Below are positions 18,862-26,987 of a stretch of DNA of 64,000 nucleotides, one piece after another; position 1 is the first letter of the stretch, and each line of letters opens with the position of its first letter. The DNA lies in assembly GCF_001854125.1 (NCBI RefSeq), contig NZ_CP017715.1:3844001-3908000 (forward strand), given 5' to 3'. A model generated the notes under the pieces. It saw nothing but the letters and a program-made list of their open reading frames with translations, was not told where the DNA came from and did no database searches. This DNA comes from Marinobacter salinus (lineage in GTDB: Bacteria > Pseudomonadota > Gammaproteobacteria > Pseudomonadales > Oleiphilaceae). Made by a program: the position numbers and the translations under genes.

Positions 18862-19525
18862 GCTCAGAATCGCTGGCCGGGCTTTCGCTCAGCCGGTCCT
18901 TGGCGAGGTCTTTGTGAAAGTGGAGCGCGGAGACCGCATCTGTCTGCTTGGCCCTTCCGGGATAGGCAAAACGACACTGCTGAATGCTATTGCGGGCCTC
19001 GACCAAACGGTGTTGGATGGAGCTGTCATTGGACGAAGCAAACTCCGGATAGGCTACCTGTTTCAGGAACACCGCCTGCTACCCTGGCGGACTCTGAATT
19101 CGAACCTTCGCCTGGTCGGTGCGAGCGAGGAAGAGGCGGAAGATCTGCTGAGTCAGGTCGGTCTTGCTGGTTACGGGCGCTATCTGCCCGATCAGCTCTC
19201 TCTCGGAATGGCCAGACGGGCAGCACTGGCCCGGTGCCTGGCTGTGAAACCCGATTTGTTGCTGCTCGACGAACCCTTTGCCTCACTCGATCCTGTCATG
19301 GCGGGTGAGCTGAAAAAACTGATTGCCGGGATACTGGATGCCAGCCCGGGCATGTCAATGATCTGCGTGACCCACGATGCAGGAGACGCTGCAATCCTGG
19401 CCAATCGGCTGTGGTACCTTGACGGCAAGCCGGCACGACTGCAATGGGATGATGCGATTGCTGAACCCGACCTGGTCGATGGGTTGTTAGGAAAACTCCG
19501 GAAGTCAGGCTTGCCTGGCCCCTAG
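18854..19525 (+). CDS. ABC transporter ATP-binding protein
   Basis: 223 residues, short for a SsuB/TauB-type ATPase. The Walker A is GPSGIGKTT, the Q-loop lies in YLFQEHRLLPW, the signature appears as LSLGMARRAALARCLA (variant of LSGGQ) and the Walker B is LLLLDEPFASLD, followed by the H-loop VTHDAGDA. The ATG at 18854 lies inside the permease gene. The variant signature (LSLGM) is noticeable. The gene converges with pedC, whose stop lies within its last bases (21-base overlap). Confidence 0.85.
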   Translation: MLELRIAGRAFAQPVLGEVFVKVERGDRICLLGPSGIGKTTLLNAIAGLDQTVLDGAVIGRSKLRIGYLFQEHRLLPWRTLNSNLRLVGASEEEAEDLLSQVGLAGYGRYLPDQLSLGMARRAALARCLAVKPDLLLLDEPFASLDPVMAGELKKLIAGILDASPGMSMICVTHDAGDAAILANRLWYLDGKPARLQWDDAIAEPDLVDGLLGKLRKSGLPGP

Positions 19526-20308
19526 TATTTTGGTCCTCTGAGGCCGAAATCCGGCGGTGGCCAGCATCACCAAAGCCGCCGTCACTCCGATTGTTACGCC
19601 CCAGGCCTGAGAGTTCCACTCCAGATACAGCGAAAACCGAATCGCCTCCACTGCATGGGTAAAAGGGTTGAACTGACAGATCCAGTAGAGCCAGGGGCTG
19701 GCTTCGTTCATTCTCCAAAGCGGATACAACGCCGAGGACATGAAAAACATCGGGAAGATGACAAAGTTCATCACTCCGGCGAAGTTCTCCAGCTGTTTGA
19801 TCCAGGTGGCAATCAACAAACCAAGCGCGCCCAACATCAGGCTGGCCAGCACCAGCGCCGGGAGCACCGCCAGATAGCCCCAAAGCGGGGGTTCCACATC
19901 CACCAGAAGAGCCAGCAACAAAAAAACATACACCTGGCCCACTGACACCACACCCATCGCCAGTAACTTGGTTACCAGCAGGAAAGGCCGGGGCAGGGGA
20001 CTCATTAACAGCACCCGCATACTGCCCAGCTCCCGATCGTACACCATGGACAGCGCGCCCTGCATGCTATTGAACAGGATGATCATGCCGCACAGTCCGG
20101 GGGCAATGTACGTCTCGTAGGTGATGTAGGTTTCATAGGGCGGGATGATGGAAATGCCCAGCACCGCCCGGAACCCGGCGGCGAATACCACCAGCCAGAG
20201 AAGGGGCCGCACCAGGGCACTGGCAAAGCGGGTGCGCTGCTGCCAGAACCGCAGCCATTCCCGGGTCTGGATGCCCACAAAACAGTGCCAATAATGAGCC
20301 GGTTTCAT
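19505..20308 (-). CDS. pedC: ABC-2 type permease of the PQQ/Ped alcohol system (PedC-like)
   Basis: 267 residues with six membrane segments and the ABC-2 pattern (FNSMQGALSMVYDRELGSMRVLLMSPLPRP; MNFVIFPMFFMSSALYPL). It corresponds to the permease of the PedA1A2BC transporter that accompanies PQQ alcohol dehydrogenases. In Pseudomonas putida that system is linked to lanthanide-dependent alcohol growth. The gene overlaps the ATPase gene by 4 bases and ends the minus-strand four-gene operon. Confidence 0.88.
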   Translation of the reverse strand: MKPAHYWHCFVGIQTREWLRFWQQRTRFASALVRPLLWLVVFAAGFRAVLGISIIPPYETYITYETYIAPGLCGMIILFNSMQGALSMVYDRELGSMRVLLMSPLPRPFLLVTKLLAMGVVSVGQVYVFLLLALLVDVEPPLWGYLAVLPALVLASLMLGALGLLIATWIKQLENFAGVMNFVIFPMFFMSSALYPLWRMNEASPWLYWICQFNPFTHAVEAIRFSLYLEWNSQAWGVTIGVTAALVMLATAGFRPQRTKILGARQA

Positions 20309-21030
20309 GATGCTGCTCCAGTCAGGGATTCGAAGGTCTCTGCCAGATCCCGGGTACCCTCGGCTTCGCAGATTGAGCGGCCGGAGCCGTCGGCCAGTAA
20401 CTGGCCCTGATGCAGAATCAGCACCCTGTCCTCTTGCTGTACCTCTTCAATAAGATGGGTTGCCCAGAGCACCGTCAAACCATCGTCATCGCAGAGCGTG
20501 CGCACGTGATCATTCAGCGCACGGCGACTGGCCACATCCAGACCAACGGTTGGTTCGTCCAGCAACAACAACGAAGGCTGGTGCAAGAGCGCGCGGGCGA
20601 TTTCCACTCGTCGCCGGTGCCCGCCATTGAGCTTTCGCACCGCATCATTGGCTCGGTCCAGCAATCCGAAGCGCTCCAGCTCGCGATCGCCGCGTGCACG
20701 GGTCTCTTTGCGGGACAGTCCATGCAACGCACCGTGGTACATCAGGTTCTGCCGCACGGTCAGGTCAAGGTCCAGGGCGTTCTGCTGGAAGACCACGCCA
20801 ATCTGGCGCATGGCCTCGGCCGGCTGGTTTTTCAGAGACTGACCGGCCATCAGAATATCGCCCTGTTGCAACGCCAACAGACGGGTCAGCAAACCGAACA
20901 GGGTAGACTTTCCGGCGCCATTGGGGCCCAGGAGAGCATGGAAATGCCCGGAGGTCAGGGCAAAGCTGACCTCCTTGAGCACGGGCTTGTCGCCATAGCG
21001 AAAGCTGATGTTACGGGCTTCTATCGTCAT
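20305..21030 (-). CDS. pedB: ABC ATP-binding protein of the PQQ/Ped alcohol system (PedB-like)
   Basis: 241 residues. The Walker A is GPNGAGKST, the Q-loop lies in GVVFQQNALDLDLTVRQNL, the signature appears as LNGGHRRRVEIARALL (variant) and the Walker B is LLLLDEPTVGLD. It is typical of the ATPases paired with ABC-2 permeases and matches the PQQ-associated family. Starts and stops overlap with both neighbours (ATGA), so the four genes are tightly coupled. Confidence 0.88.
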   Translation of the reverse strand: MTIEARNISFRYGDKPVLKEVSFALTSGHFHALLGPNGAGKSTLFGLLTRLLALQQGDILMAGQSLKNQPAEAMRQIGVVFQQNALDLDLTVRQNLMYHGALHGLSRKETRARGDRELERFGLLDRANDAVRKLNGGHRRRVEIARALLHQPSLLLLDEPTVGLDVASRRALNDHVRTLCDDDGLTVLWATHLIEEVQQEDRVLILHQGQLLADGSGRSICEAEGTRDLAETFESLTGAAS

Positions 21031-22001
21031 GAAGTCGGATCAATAACCACACCCCAGGGGTAGCGGCCTACTTTTATGGATTTGATGACCTTCATATCGT
21101 CGATATTGATGATCGAGACATCGCCGGACACCCCATTAGTGGTATAGAGGTGTTTTTCGTCTTTATCCAGATCCAGTTGCCAGACTCGCGCGCCGACGAG
21201 CAGGTAATCCAGCACCTCATAGGTCCTGGCATCGACCACGGCAACGTGGTTGGAGGGGCCCAGTGCCACGAAAGCGTACTTGCCGTCAGACGTCAGCTCA
21301 ATACCGACCGGCTGAACACGATCCTGATTGACCCCCGGAACCTTGAACGACATTTCATGGATTTGCTCCAGCTTGTCGACATCAATGATGTGCACGGTGC
21401 CGCCTATTTCCGCAGACGCCCAGGCGATCTTGCTGTCCTTGCTGAACTCCACGTGTCGAGGGCGCTGGCCTATAACGATGTTCTTCTCGATCTTGAAGGT
21501 TTCGGTGTTGATCCAGTGCAGCATGCTTGTGGTTTCACTGGTATTCACCGCCCACTTGCCATCCGGGCTGACCGCCATGCCTTCCGGCTCGATGCCGACA
21601 TCAATCTGCGCGAGTACATCCTTGGTGTCCACGTCCACCACGGTCACGATGGCGTCGTCTTCGTTGGAAATATACAGGTGCCTGTTGTTCGGGTGGAGCG
21701 AGAACTGTTCGGGATCCTCGCCTGAGGGCAGGGTATCAATAATCGTGCGGGTAGCCAGGTCCATCACCTGGACCGTATCGTCATCGCTGGCACAGATATA
21801 CAATTTGGTGAAGTCTTTTGAGAGCAGAATGCCCCGGGGCCGGGCACCAACGTCGATGGTGTCGACCACTGTCTGTGACTCCGTATCGATGATCGAGAGT
21901 GTGTTGTCCTTTTCGTTGGAAACGTAGGCAAGGCTTGCCAGTGTCGGTGTGGACAGGGTAATCAGGGCCGCCAGGGCAGTATGTTTCAATGCTGTTTTCA
22001 C
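21027..22001 (-). CDS. PQQ-associated periplasmic YVTN beta-propeller protein (PedA2-like)
   Basis: About 324 residues: a signal peptide (KTALKHTALAALITLS, cleavage near LAS-LAY) and then seven or so YVTN/NHL-type repeats (AYVSNEKDNTLSIIDTES, LYISNEDDAIVTVVDVDTK and similar). A GTG at 22001 is chosen because AAGGAGAA precedes it at a good distance. An ATG at 22037 would add 12 residues without a ribosome site. It matches the beta-propeller family found with PQQ-alcohol ABC systems. A role in metal or substrate binding for the transporter is inferred from context. Confidence 0.85.
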   Translation of the reverse strand: MKTALKHTALAALITLSTPTLASLAYVSNEKDNTLSIIDTESQTVVDTIDVGARPRGILLSKDFTKLYICASDDDTVQVMDLATRTIIDTLPSGEDPEQFSLHPNNRHLYISNEDDAIVTVVDVDTKDVLAQIDVGIEPEGMAVSPDGKWAVNTSETTSMLHWINTETFKIEKNIVIGQRPRHVEFSKDSKIAWASAEIGGTVHIIDVDKLEQIHEMSFKVPGVNQDRVQPVGIELTSDGKYAFVALGPSNHVAVVDARTYEVLDYLLVGARVWQLDLDKDEKHLYTTNGVSGDVSIINIDDMKVIKSIKVGRYPWGVVIDPTS

Positions 22002-22038
22002 AAACGTTCTCCTTGTTGTTCCGGGTCTGGTCGGCATC

Positions 22039-23211
22039 TCAGTTGTTGATGCGACATTCGCTCTCGGGTTTGTCGAAACCGAGGGTGTCCATCTGTGAGT
22101 TGGGGTGTAGAAAACCTTCAAAGGGAGCACGAGCAACCAGACCGCGGGGGTGAACCAGCGGGATGGGTTGTCGTAGCTGACCGTTCCAGTTCCTGTAGGT
22201 GAGCTTGCGGCCCTTGAACGCGGCCAGCTGGAACTTGTCACTGAATAGAAAACTGCGGATCTTGCCCGGGCTGGCGCTGCCAAGTGCTGTCACCGCAGTG
22301 CCGATAGAGCGAATGGCAGACCAGGCGGCGTAGTCTTCGCTGGTCATGTCCCGGCCTGCCAGATCGCGAAAACGGTTCTGCAACTGTGCCGCGCCCCAGC
22401 TCTCCACTACCCGGTGCCAAGTGACCGGAGACATACCCTGGGTACCCACAACCGGGCGGGGTAGCCAGGTGTTGAACGGTACATACTCGCCGAAGTCGCC
22501 CCGGACGTCGGCAACCACGACCGCGTCGTAGTCGTCAGCCTGGGTAAACAAGGGCAACTCTTTGGACGCCGTACGGCGAAGGTCGGCATCGAAGGTCCAG
22601 GGCTTGTCGGCAATGATGTCCAGCCCAAACCGTTTGGTGGAACGGCGGAAGGCATCGGCCCAGGATTGATCCGCCTCGGTGGGCCCGGTAATCAGGAAAA
22701 CGTCATTCCAGCGGCGCTGGCTGAGCCACTGGCCCAGGGCATCGGTAAGCATGGCGTAGCTGGGTATGGTATGCAGCAGGTTCGGATGGCAGCTGGTGGT
22801 GCGAAGGCGATCGTCCTTTGCGCTGGCGTTAAAGATCAGTGTGGTTTCTCCGGCCTTGTCGAGCATGTTTTCGAGGGTGTCGGCCGGCGCTCTGATGACG
22901 AACAGCTCAATGCCCCTGCTCTGCATTGCCTCAAATGCCGTGATTGCCGTCCTCTCCGAATCTGCGGTCTCGCTTTCGAAAAGATAGCTCTGGCCCAGAA
23001 ATTTGCCGGTGGTGTTGTTGTCGTCGATGGCAAGTTCGGCACCGCGAAGACCAGCATCTTCAGGTTCTGGAAGAACATTGGACAGCACGGGCCCCTGATC
23101 GGGTATCCATTGAATATAGCCAATGGTTGCCTCTATTGGCTGCGCAGCCAGTTTGGCCGAGAGAAAGGCTGCTGTAAGCAGAATGGCAATTGGCCGCAGC
23201 TGGCGGTACAT
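22039..23211 (-). CDS. ABC substrate-binding protein of the PQQ alcohol dehydrogenase system (PedA1-like)
   Basis: 390 residues with a signal peptide (MYRQLRPIAILLTAAFLSAKLAA) and a type-1 periplasmic binding fold (branched-chain amino-acid receptor-like). The text TIGYIQWIPDQGPVLSNVLPEPEDAGLRGAELAIDDNN is spread over the mature N-terminus and matches the PQQ-associated binding-protein family. It is the first gene of the minus-strand operon that continues with the beta-propeller, ATPase and permease. It is transcribed divergently from pedF, sharing the 263-base region with two candidate operator sites. Confidence 0.86.
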   Translation of the reverse strand: MYRQLRPIAILLTAAFLSAKLAAQPIEATIGYIQWIPDQGPVLSNVLPEPEDAGLRGAELAIDDNNTTGKFLGQSYLFESETADSERTAITAFEAMQSRGIELFVIRAPADTLENMLDKAGETTLIFNASAKDDRLRTTSCHPNLLHTIPSYAMLTDALGQWLSQRRWNDVFLITGPTEADQSWADAFRRSTKRFGLDIIADKPWTFDADLRRTASKELPLFTQADDYDAVVVADVRGDFGEYVPFNTWLPRPVVGTQGMSPVTWHRVVESWGAAQLQNRFRDLAGRDMTSEDYAAWSAIRSIGTAVTALGSASPGKIRSFLFSDKFQLAAFKGRKLTYRNWNGQLRQPIPLVHPRGLVARAPFEGFLHPNSQMDTLGFDKPESECRINN

Positions 23212-23295
23212 AGAAACTCCGGGTTCTTGTTGTCTTTCCCATCGAGCTTAGACAAGGCGACCTGGGGCTGAAATATTCAGAAAGTCGCAATCAGG

Positions 23296-23320
23296 CACTA
23301 CTAAGGGAGGAGATTTTGGC
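23296..23320 (+). promoter_or_regulatory. Candidate operator, ACTACTAAGGGAGGAG type (pedF upstream, site 1)
   Basis: CACTACTAAGGGAGGAG followed by TTTT is nearly identical to the site upstream of exaC at 43296-43320. It lies about 160-180 bases ahead of the pedF start, in the region divergent with the pedA1-like gene. Being shared between co-functional promoters, it is a candidate site for the ErdR-like regulator; the assignment is inference. Confidence 0.5.
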
Positions 23321-23335
23321 GACGGCACCTCCAAT

Positions 23336-23355
23336 CTACTACTAAGGAAGTAGGT
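23336..23355 (+). promoter_or_regulatory. Candidate operator, CTACTACTAAGG type (pedF upstream, site 2)
   Basis: CTACTACTAAGGAAGTAG repeats the core of site 1 about 40 bases downstream. Its outer arms, CTACT and AGTAG, form an inverted repeat, as expected for a dimeric regulator. It is about 120-140 bases upstream of pedF. Confidence 0.45.
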
Positions 23356-23474
23356 CAAATCCTCCAAAGTGGCATTCGGATTGGGCAGCGGGATTCCTAG
23401 ACTTGAGGTCAGCAAGTTGGCACCTGACAAATCCAATAGCCAACGGATGGGGAATCAAAACAGAGGTAGCAACA

Positions 23475-23903
23475 ATGGCAACTTCCTTTTCACTCAAAGC
23501 ATTGATCACTGCGACGCTTCTGGGCGCAGCCGGTCTGGTTATGGCCCACGGCAACGTCACCCCCCAGGAAGTGGATACCGGCAATCTGCCCACACTCGGT
23601 GAAGATGTTCTGCTCGAAAACCCGTTTCGTGAGGGCAATGCCCATGGCGACGCAAATGCCCAGGCGGTCGAAATCGGTGAAAGCGCTTATGCCGGGAATT
23701 GCGCAGGTTGTCATGGCATCCGTGCCATGTCCGGTGGCCTGACTCCGGACCTTCGGGAACTGACCGAATGGGACGATGAGTTTTATATCAATCGCGTCCG
23801 TAATGGTACCGACCGGGGCATGCCGTCCTGGAAAAAGACACTGGATCAGAACGCCATGTGGGCCATCAAGACCTACGTGGAATCACTGCCCAAGCCCGAG
23901 TAA
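23475..23903 (+). CDS. pedF: Cytochrome c-550 PedF
   Basis: A 142-residue periplasmic c-type cytochrome: signal peptide (SLKALITATLLGAAGLVMA), one haem site CAGCH, and a probable axial Met in the RGMPSWKK segment. It matches the c550 PedF family, the electron acceptor of PQQ alcohol dehydrogenases. The ATG at 23475 opens the signal peptide and is chosen over an upstream ATG at 23403 that lies in the regulatory region. Two candidate operators lie upstream. Confidence 0.9.
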   Translation: MATSFSLKALITATLLGAAGLVMAHGNVTPQEVDTGNLPTLGEDVLLENPFREGNAHGDANAQAVEIGESAYAGNCAGCHGIRAMSGGLTPDLRELTEWDDEFYINRVRNGTDRGMPSWKKTLDQNAMWAIKTYVESLPKPE

Positions 23904-23980
23904 TGCCTGTTGGGCAATTGAGATAAAGGTCTGTTTCAGGGCCGGCCTTGAGCCGGCCTGATGTGGTTGGGGAGAAAACA

Positions 23981-24937
23981 ATGAAAACAATAGCCAGTAT
24001 TCTCGCACTGCTTCTGCTGTTCCAGACGTCTGACGTGCTGGCCTTTAACGATGGCGATCCTTTGCTGAATCGGCCCGCCGACCGCACCTACGATATTATT
24101 CTGGAGTCCGGCTATCTGAAGGTCGGTGTCTATGAAAACTTTCCCCCATACTCCTACGCCGTGGATGGCGAGCCCCGGGGTATCGATGTGGAGGTCGGTA
24201 AACGCATCGCCCGGGAAATGGGTGTGGATTTCAAGGTTCACTGGATCGTGCCGGATGAGAATCTCGGCGACGATCTGCGAAACAATGTCTGGAAGGGACA
24301 TTACCTCGCCAAGCAACGCCTGGCCGATATCATGATGCGCGTGCCGTATGACAGGGAGTACGCCTATATGCAGGACTCCACGGGCGAATATATCAACGAG
24401 CAGGTGGTGCTGTTCGGACCCTATCAGCAGGAGCAGTGGCAGATCGCGTTCAACCCCGGACAGTTGGACTCGGTGGACACCGTTGCGGTCTTTCAGTATC
24501 ACCCGATTGGTGTGGAGATCGACACCCTCCCGGACTTTTACTTGACCTCCGGGCTGCAAGGAAGAATGCGGGATCAGGTTCATCATTTCGCCAATGTACG
24601 GGAAGCATTCCGCGCCATGCGCGATGGAAAGGTCAGTGCGGTGATGGGTATGCGGGCGGAGATTGACCACGAACTGTCGAAATCTGAAAACAGTCGGTTC
24701 CGGGCCGCTGGTAACGGCTTTCCTGGCATTGGCAGGCAGGTGTGGGATGTCGGCATGGCGATCAAATCCAACCACCGGCAGCTCGGTTATGCCGTGGAAG
24801 CGATTATGGGCGAGTTGGTCAAGTCGGGGGAGCTTGATGCCCTCTTCGCCGACCTCGACCTTCAGTATGGCCTGCCCGGTTATTACCGTGAATTTCTCAG
24901 CGAAGAGGCGATTGCCCGTGCTGAGGGTGATTTGTGA
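23981..24937 (+). CDS. Periplasmic solute-binding protein of the PQQ alcohol cluster (PedG-like)
   Basis: 318 residues with a signal peptide (MKTIASILALLLLFQTSDVLA) and a SBP_bac_3 fold (YLKVGVYENFPPYSYAVDG, GIDVEVGKRIAREMGVDF). No transporter genes adjoin it, as with the MoxJ/PedG-type proteins that accompany quinoprotein dehydrogenases. Such proteins are thought to help dehydrogenase maturation or to interact with the enzyme. The ATG is preceded by GGGGAG. An intrinsic terminator follows, separating it from the dehydrogenase gene. Confidence 0.82.
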   Translation: MKTIASILALLLLFQTSDVLAFNDGDPLLNRPADRTYDIILESGYLKVGVYENFPPYSYAVDGEPRGIDVEVGKRIAREMGVDFKVHWIVPDENLGDDLRNNVWKGHYLAKQRLADIMMRVPYDREYAYMQDSTGEYINEQVVLFGPYQQEQWQIAFNPGQLDSVDTVAVFQYHPIGVEIDTLPDFYLTSGLQGRMRDQVHHFANVREAFRAMRDGKVSAVMGMRAEIDHELSKSENSRFRAAGNGFPGIGRQVWDVGMAIKSNHRQLGYAVEAIMGELVKSGELDALFADLDLQYGLPGYYREFLSEEAIARAEGDL

Positions 24938-24972
24938 TTCCTGCCTCCCGGTAGTTCCGGAAAAGACCTGGT

Positions 24973-25002
24973 AAAGCCCGCGATGCCGTCGCGGGCTTTT
25001 TT
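24973..25002 (+). terminator. Intrinsic terminator after the pedG-like gene
   Basis: Perfect stem AAGCCCGCGA / TCGCGGGCTT with a 5-base loop and a T6 run. Confidence 0.9.
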
Positions 25003-25010
25003 GTTTGAGG

Positions 25011-25027
25011 TAGTACTACCAAGTGAT
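25011..25027 (+). promoter_or_regulatory. Candidate operator upstream of the quinoprotein dehydrogenase gene
   Basis: TAGTACTACCAAG shares the TACTACCAAG core with the exaC-upstream site (43296-43320), and its first eight bases, TAGTACTA, are palindromic. It is about 125 bases upstream of the dehydrogenase start, a spacing similar to exaC and the second pedF site. The AGGGAGGAG extension seen in the other sites is absent. Confidence 0.42.
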
Positions 25028-25149
25028 GAGAAAACCTGTTCCGGGGGGTAATTGTTGGTTTTTCCCACAAAGCGAAGAATCTGTGTAGAGGCGGGAAAAG
25101 TTCCCGGTTCACCGAGAAACCGAAAACAAGAGAATTGGAGAGCGCAACC

Positions 25150-26925
25150 ATGAGATCGAACAAGTTCGGGATTCGCATTGCTGCCAGCGCCCTGGCACTG
25201 GCGGTGTCGTACGGGGCCCATGCGGTCACCGACGAAGACATCATGAACGATGCCAACACGCCGGAAGATATTGTCAGCTACGGCATGGGCACCCAGGGGC
25301 AGCGTTTCAGCACCATCGACGACTTGAATACCAGCAACATCCAGTACCTGCAGCCGGTATGGGCCTTTTCCTTTGGTAGCGAAAAAATGCGCGGGCAGGA
25401 GTCCCAGCCGATGGTGAAGGATGGTGTGATGTATGTAACCGCCTCCTATTCCCGTGTTTACGCCATCGACGCCAAAACTGGCGAGGAGCTCTGGCAGTAT
25501 GATGCCCGTCTGCCGGATGGCATCATGCCTTGCTGTGACGTGGTCAACCGCGGTGTCGCCCTGTACGACGACAAAGTGATCTTCGGTACCCTCGACGCCA
25601 AGCTGGTTGCCCTGAACAAGGACACCGGAAAGCCGATGTGGATCAAGAAGGTGGCGGATTATCAGGCGGGTTACGCCATTACCGCAGCGCCCATCGTGGT
25701 TAAAGGCAAGCTCATTACCGGGGTATCGGGCGGTGAGTTCGGTATTGTCGGTAAGGTTGAAGCCTACGACGCCAACACCGGAGAGCTGGTTTGGACGCGC
25801 CCGACCGTTGAAGGCCACATGGGTTATGTCTACAAGGATGGCAAGGCTATTGAGAGTGGCATTTCCGGCGGCAAGGCTGGTGTAACCTGGCCTGGCGATA
25901 TGTGGAAAAACGGTGGCGCGGCAACCTGGCTGGGCGGCACCTACGACCCGGACACTGACTCCCTGTTTTTCGGTACTGGTAACCCGGCACCCTGGAACTC
26001 ACACCTGCGCCCGGGTGACAATCTGTTCTCTTCCTCGCGCCTGGCCATTGATCCAGACGACGGCAGCATCAAGTGGCACTTCCAGACCACGCCCCATGAT
26101 GGCTGGGACTACGACGGTGTCAACGAGCTGATCTCCTTCGATTACAAGGAAAACGGCAAGACCGTCAAAGCGGCAGCCACCGCTGACCGTAACGGGTTCA
26201 TGTATGTCCTGAACCGTGAGAACGGCGATTTCATCCGGGGTTTCCCGTTTGTTGACAAAATTACCTGGGCCTCGGGCCTGGATTCGAAGACCGGTCGTCC
26301 AATCTTTACCGAAAATGGCCGCCCAGGTGATCCTACTGCCACCAAAGGCACCAAGGGCAATCCGGTCGTCGCACAGCCTGCATTCCTGGGCGGTAAGAAC
26401 TGGATGCCGATGGCCTACAGCCAGGACACCGGTCTGTTCTATGTTCCCTCCAACGAGTGGTCCATGGACATCTGGAACGAGCCCGTCTCTTACAAAAAGG
26501 GCGCTGCGTTCCTGGGTGCCGGCTTTACCATCAAACCGGCGAATGATGATTACATCGGCGTACTCCGCGCCATGGATCCGAAGACCGGCAAGGAAGTGTG
26601 GCGTTACCAGAACACTGCACCTTTGTGGGGTGGTGTCATGGCGACCGCCGGTAATCTGGTCTTCACCGGTACCCCGGAAGGCTACCTGAAGGCGTTTGAT
26701 GCCAAGACCGGCGAGGAACTGTATAAGTTCAATACCGGTTCCGGCGTCGTCGGGACTCCGGTGACCTGGACCATGGGTGGCGAGCAGTACGTCTCCGTGG
26801 CTTCCGGCTGGGGCGGTGCGGTTCCGCTCTGGGGTGGCGAAGTGGCCAAGGTGGTGAAGGACTTCAACCAGGGCGGCATGGTCTGGACGTTCAAGCTGCC
26901 GAAGGATCGCGTTGCCAGCAACTGA
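25150..26925 (+). CDS. exaA: PQQ-dependent alcohol dehydrogenase with lanthanide-type Asp-x-Asp signature (ExaA/PedH family)
   Basis: A 591-residue periplasmic quinoprotein oxidising primary alcohols such as ethanol to aldehydes and passing electrons to cytochrome c550. A signal peptide ends at GAHA. It has an eight-bladed propeller with tryptophan-docking repeats and the adjacent cysteines C128-C129 whose disulfide stacks on PQQ. The catalytic Asp320 lies in GWDYDGVNE. Asp322, two residues later, is the extra carboxylate typical of lanthanide enzymes (XoxF, ExaF, PedH); calcium enzymes carry Ala or Ser there. Start ATG 25150, chosen for the signal peptide and the upstream GGAGAG. A strong terminator follows. 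Confidence 0.92.
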   Translation: MRSNKFGIRIAASALALAVSYGAHAVTDEDIMNDANTPEDIVSYGMGTQGQRFSTIDDLNTSNIQYLQPVWAFSFGSEKMRGQESQPMVKDGVMYVTASYSRVYAIDAKTGEELWQYDARLPDGIMPCCDVVNRGVALYDDKVIFGTLDAKLVALNKDTGKPMWIKKVADYQAGYAITAAPIVVKGKLITGVSGGEFGIVGKVEAYDANTGELVWTRPTVEGHMGYVYKDGKAIESGISGGKAGVTWPGDMWKNGGAATWLGGTYDPDTDSLFFGTGNPAPWNSHLRPGDNLFSSSRLAIDPDDGSIKWHFQTTPHDGWDYDGVNELISFDYKENGKTVKAAATADRNGFMYVLNRENGDFIRGFPFVDKITWASGLDSKTGRPIFTENGRPGDPTATKGTKGNPVVAQPAFLGGKNWMPMAYSQDTGLFYVPSNEWSMDIWNEPVSYKKGAAFLGAGFTIKPANDDYIGVLRAMDPKTGKEVWRYQNTAPLWGGVMATAGNLVFTGTPEGYLKAFDAKTGEELYKFNTGSGVVGTPVTWTMGGEQYVSVASGWGGAVPLWGGEVAKVVKDFNQGGMVWTFKLPKDRVASN

Positions 26926-26940
26926 TCCTGATCGGAAATG

Positions 26941-26969
26941 AAAAAGGTCGCCCGCGGGCGACCTTTTTT
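26941..26969 (+). terminator. Intrinsic terminator after the quinoprotein dehydrogenase gene
   Basis: Palindromic GGTCGCCCGCGGGCGACC flanked by A5 and T6, working in both orientations. It also lies just beyond the stop of the convergent ABC ATPase gene. Confidence 0.9.
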
Positions 26970-26987
26970 GTGGCTGATGAAATGGTG

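Noticed and set aside
23370..23386. Possible sigma-54 promoter (TGGCAT...TTGGGC) upstream of pedF
   Set aside because: The required GG-N10-GC spacing is not met; the second element reads GG at the GC position.
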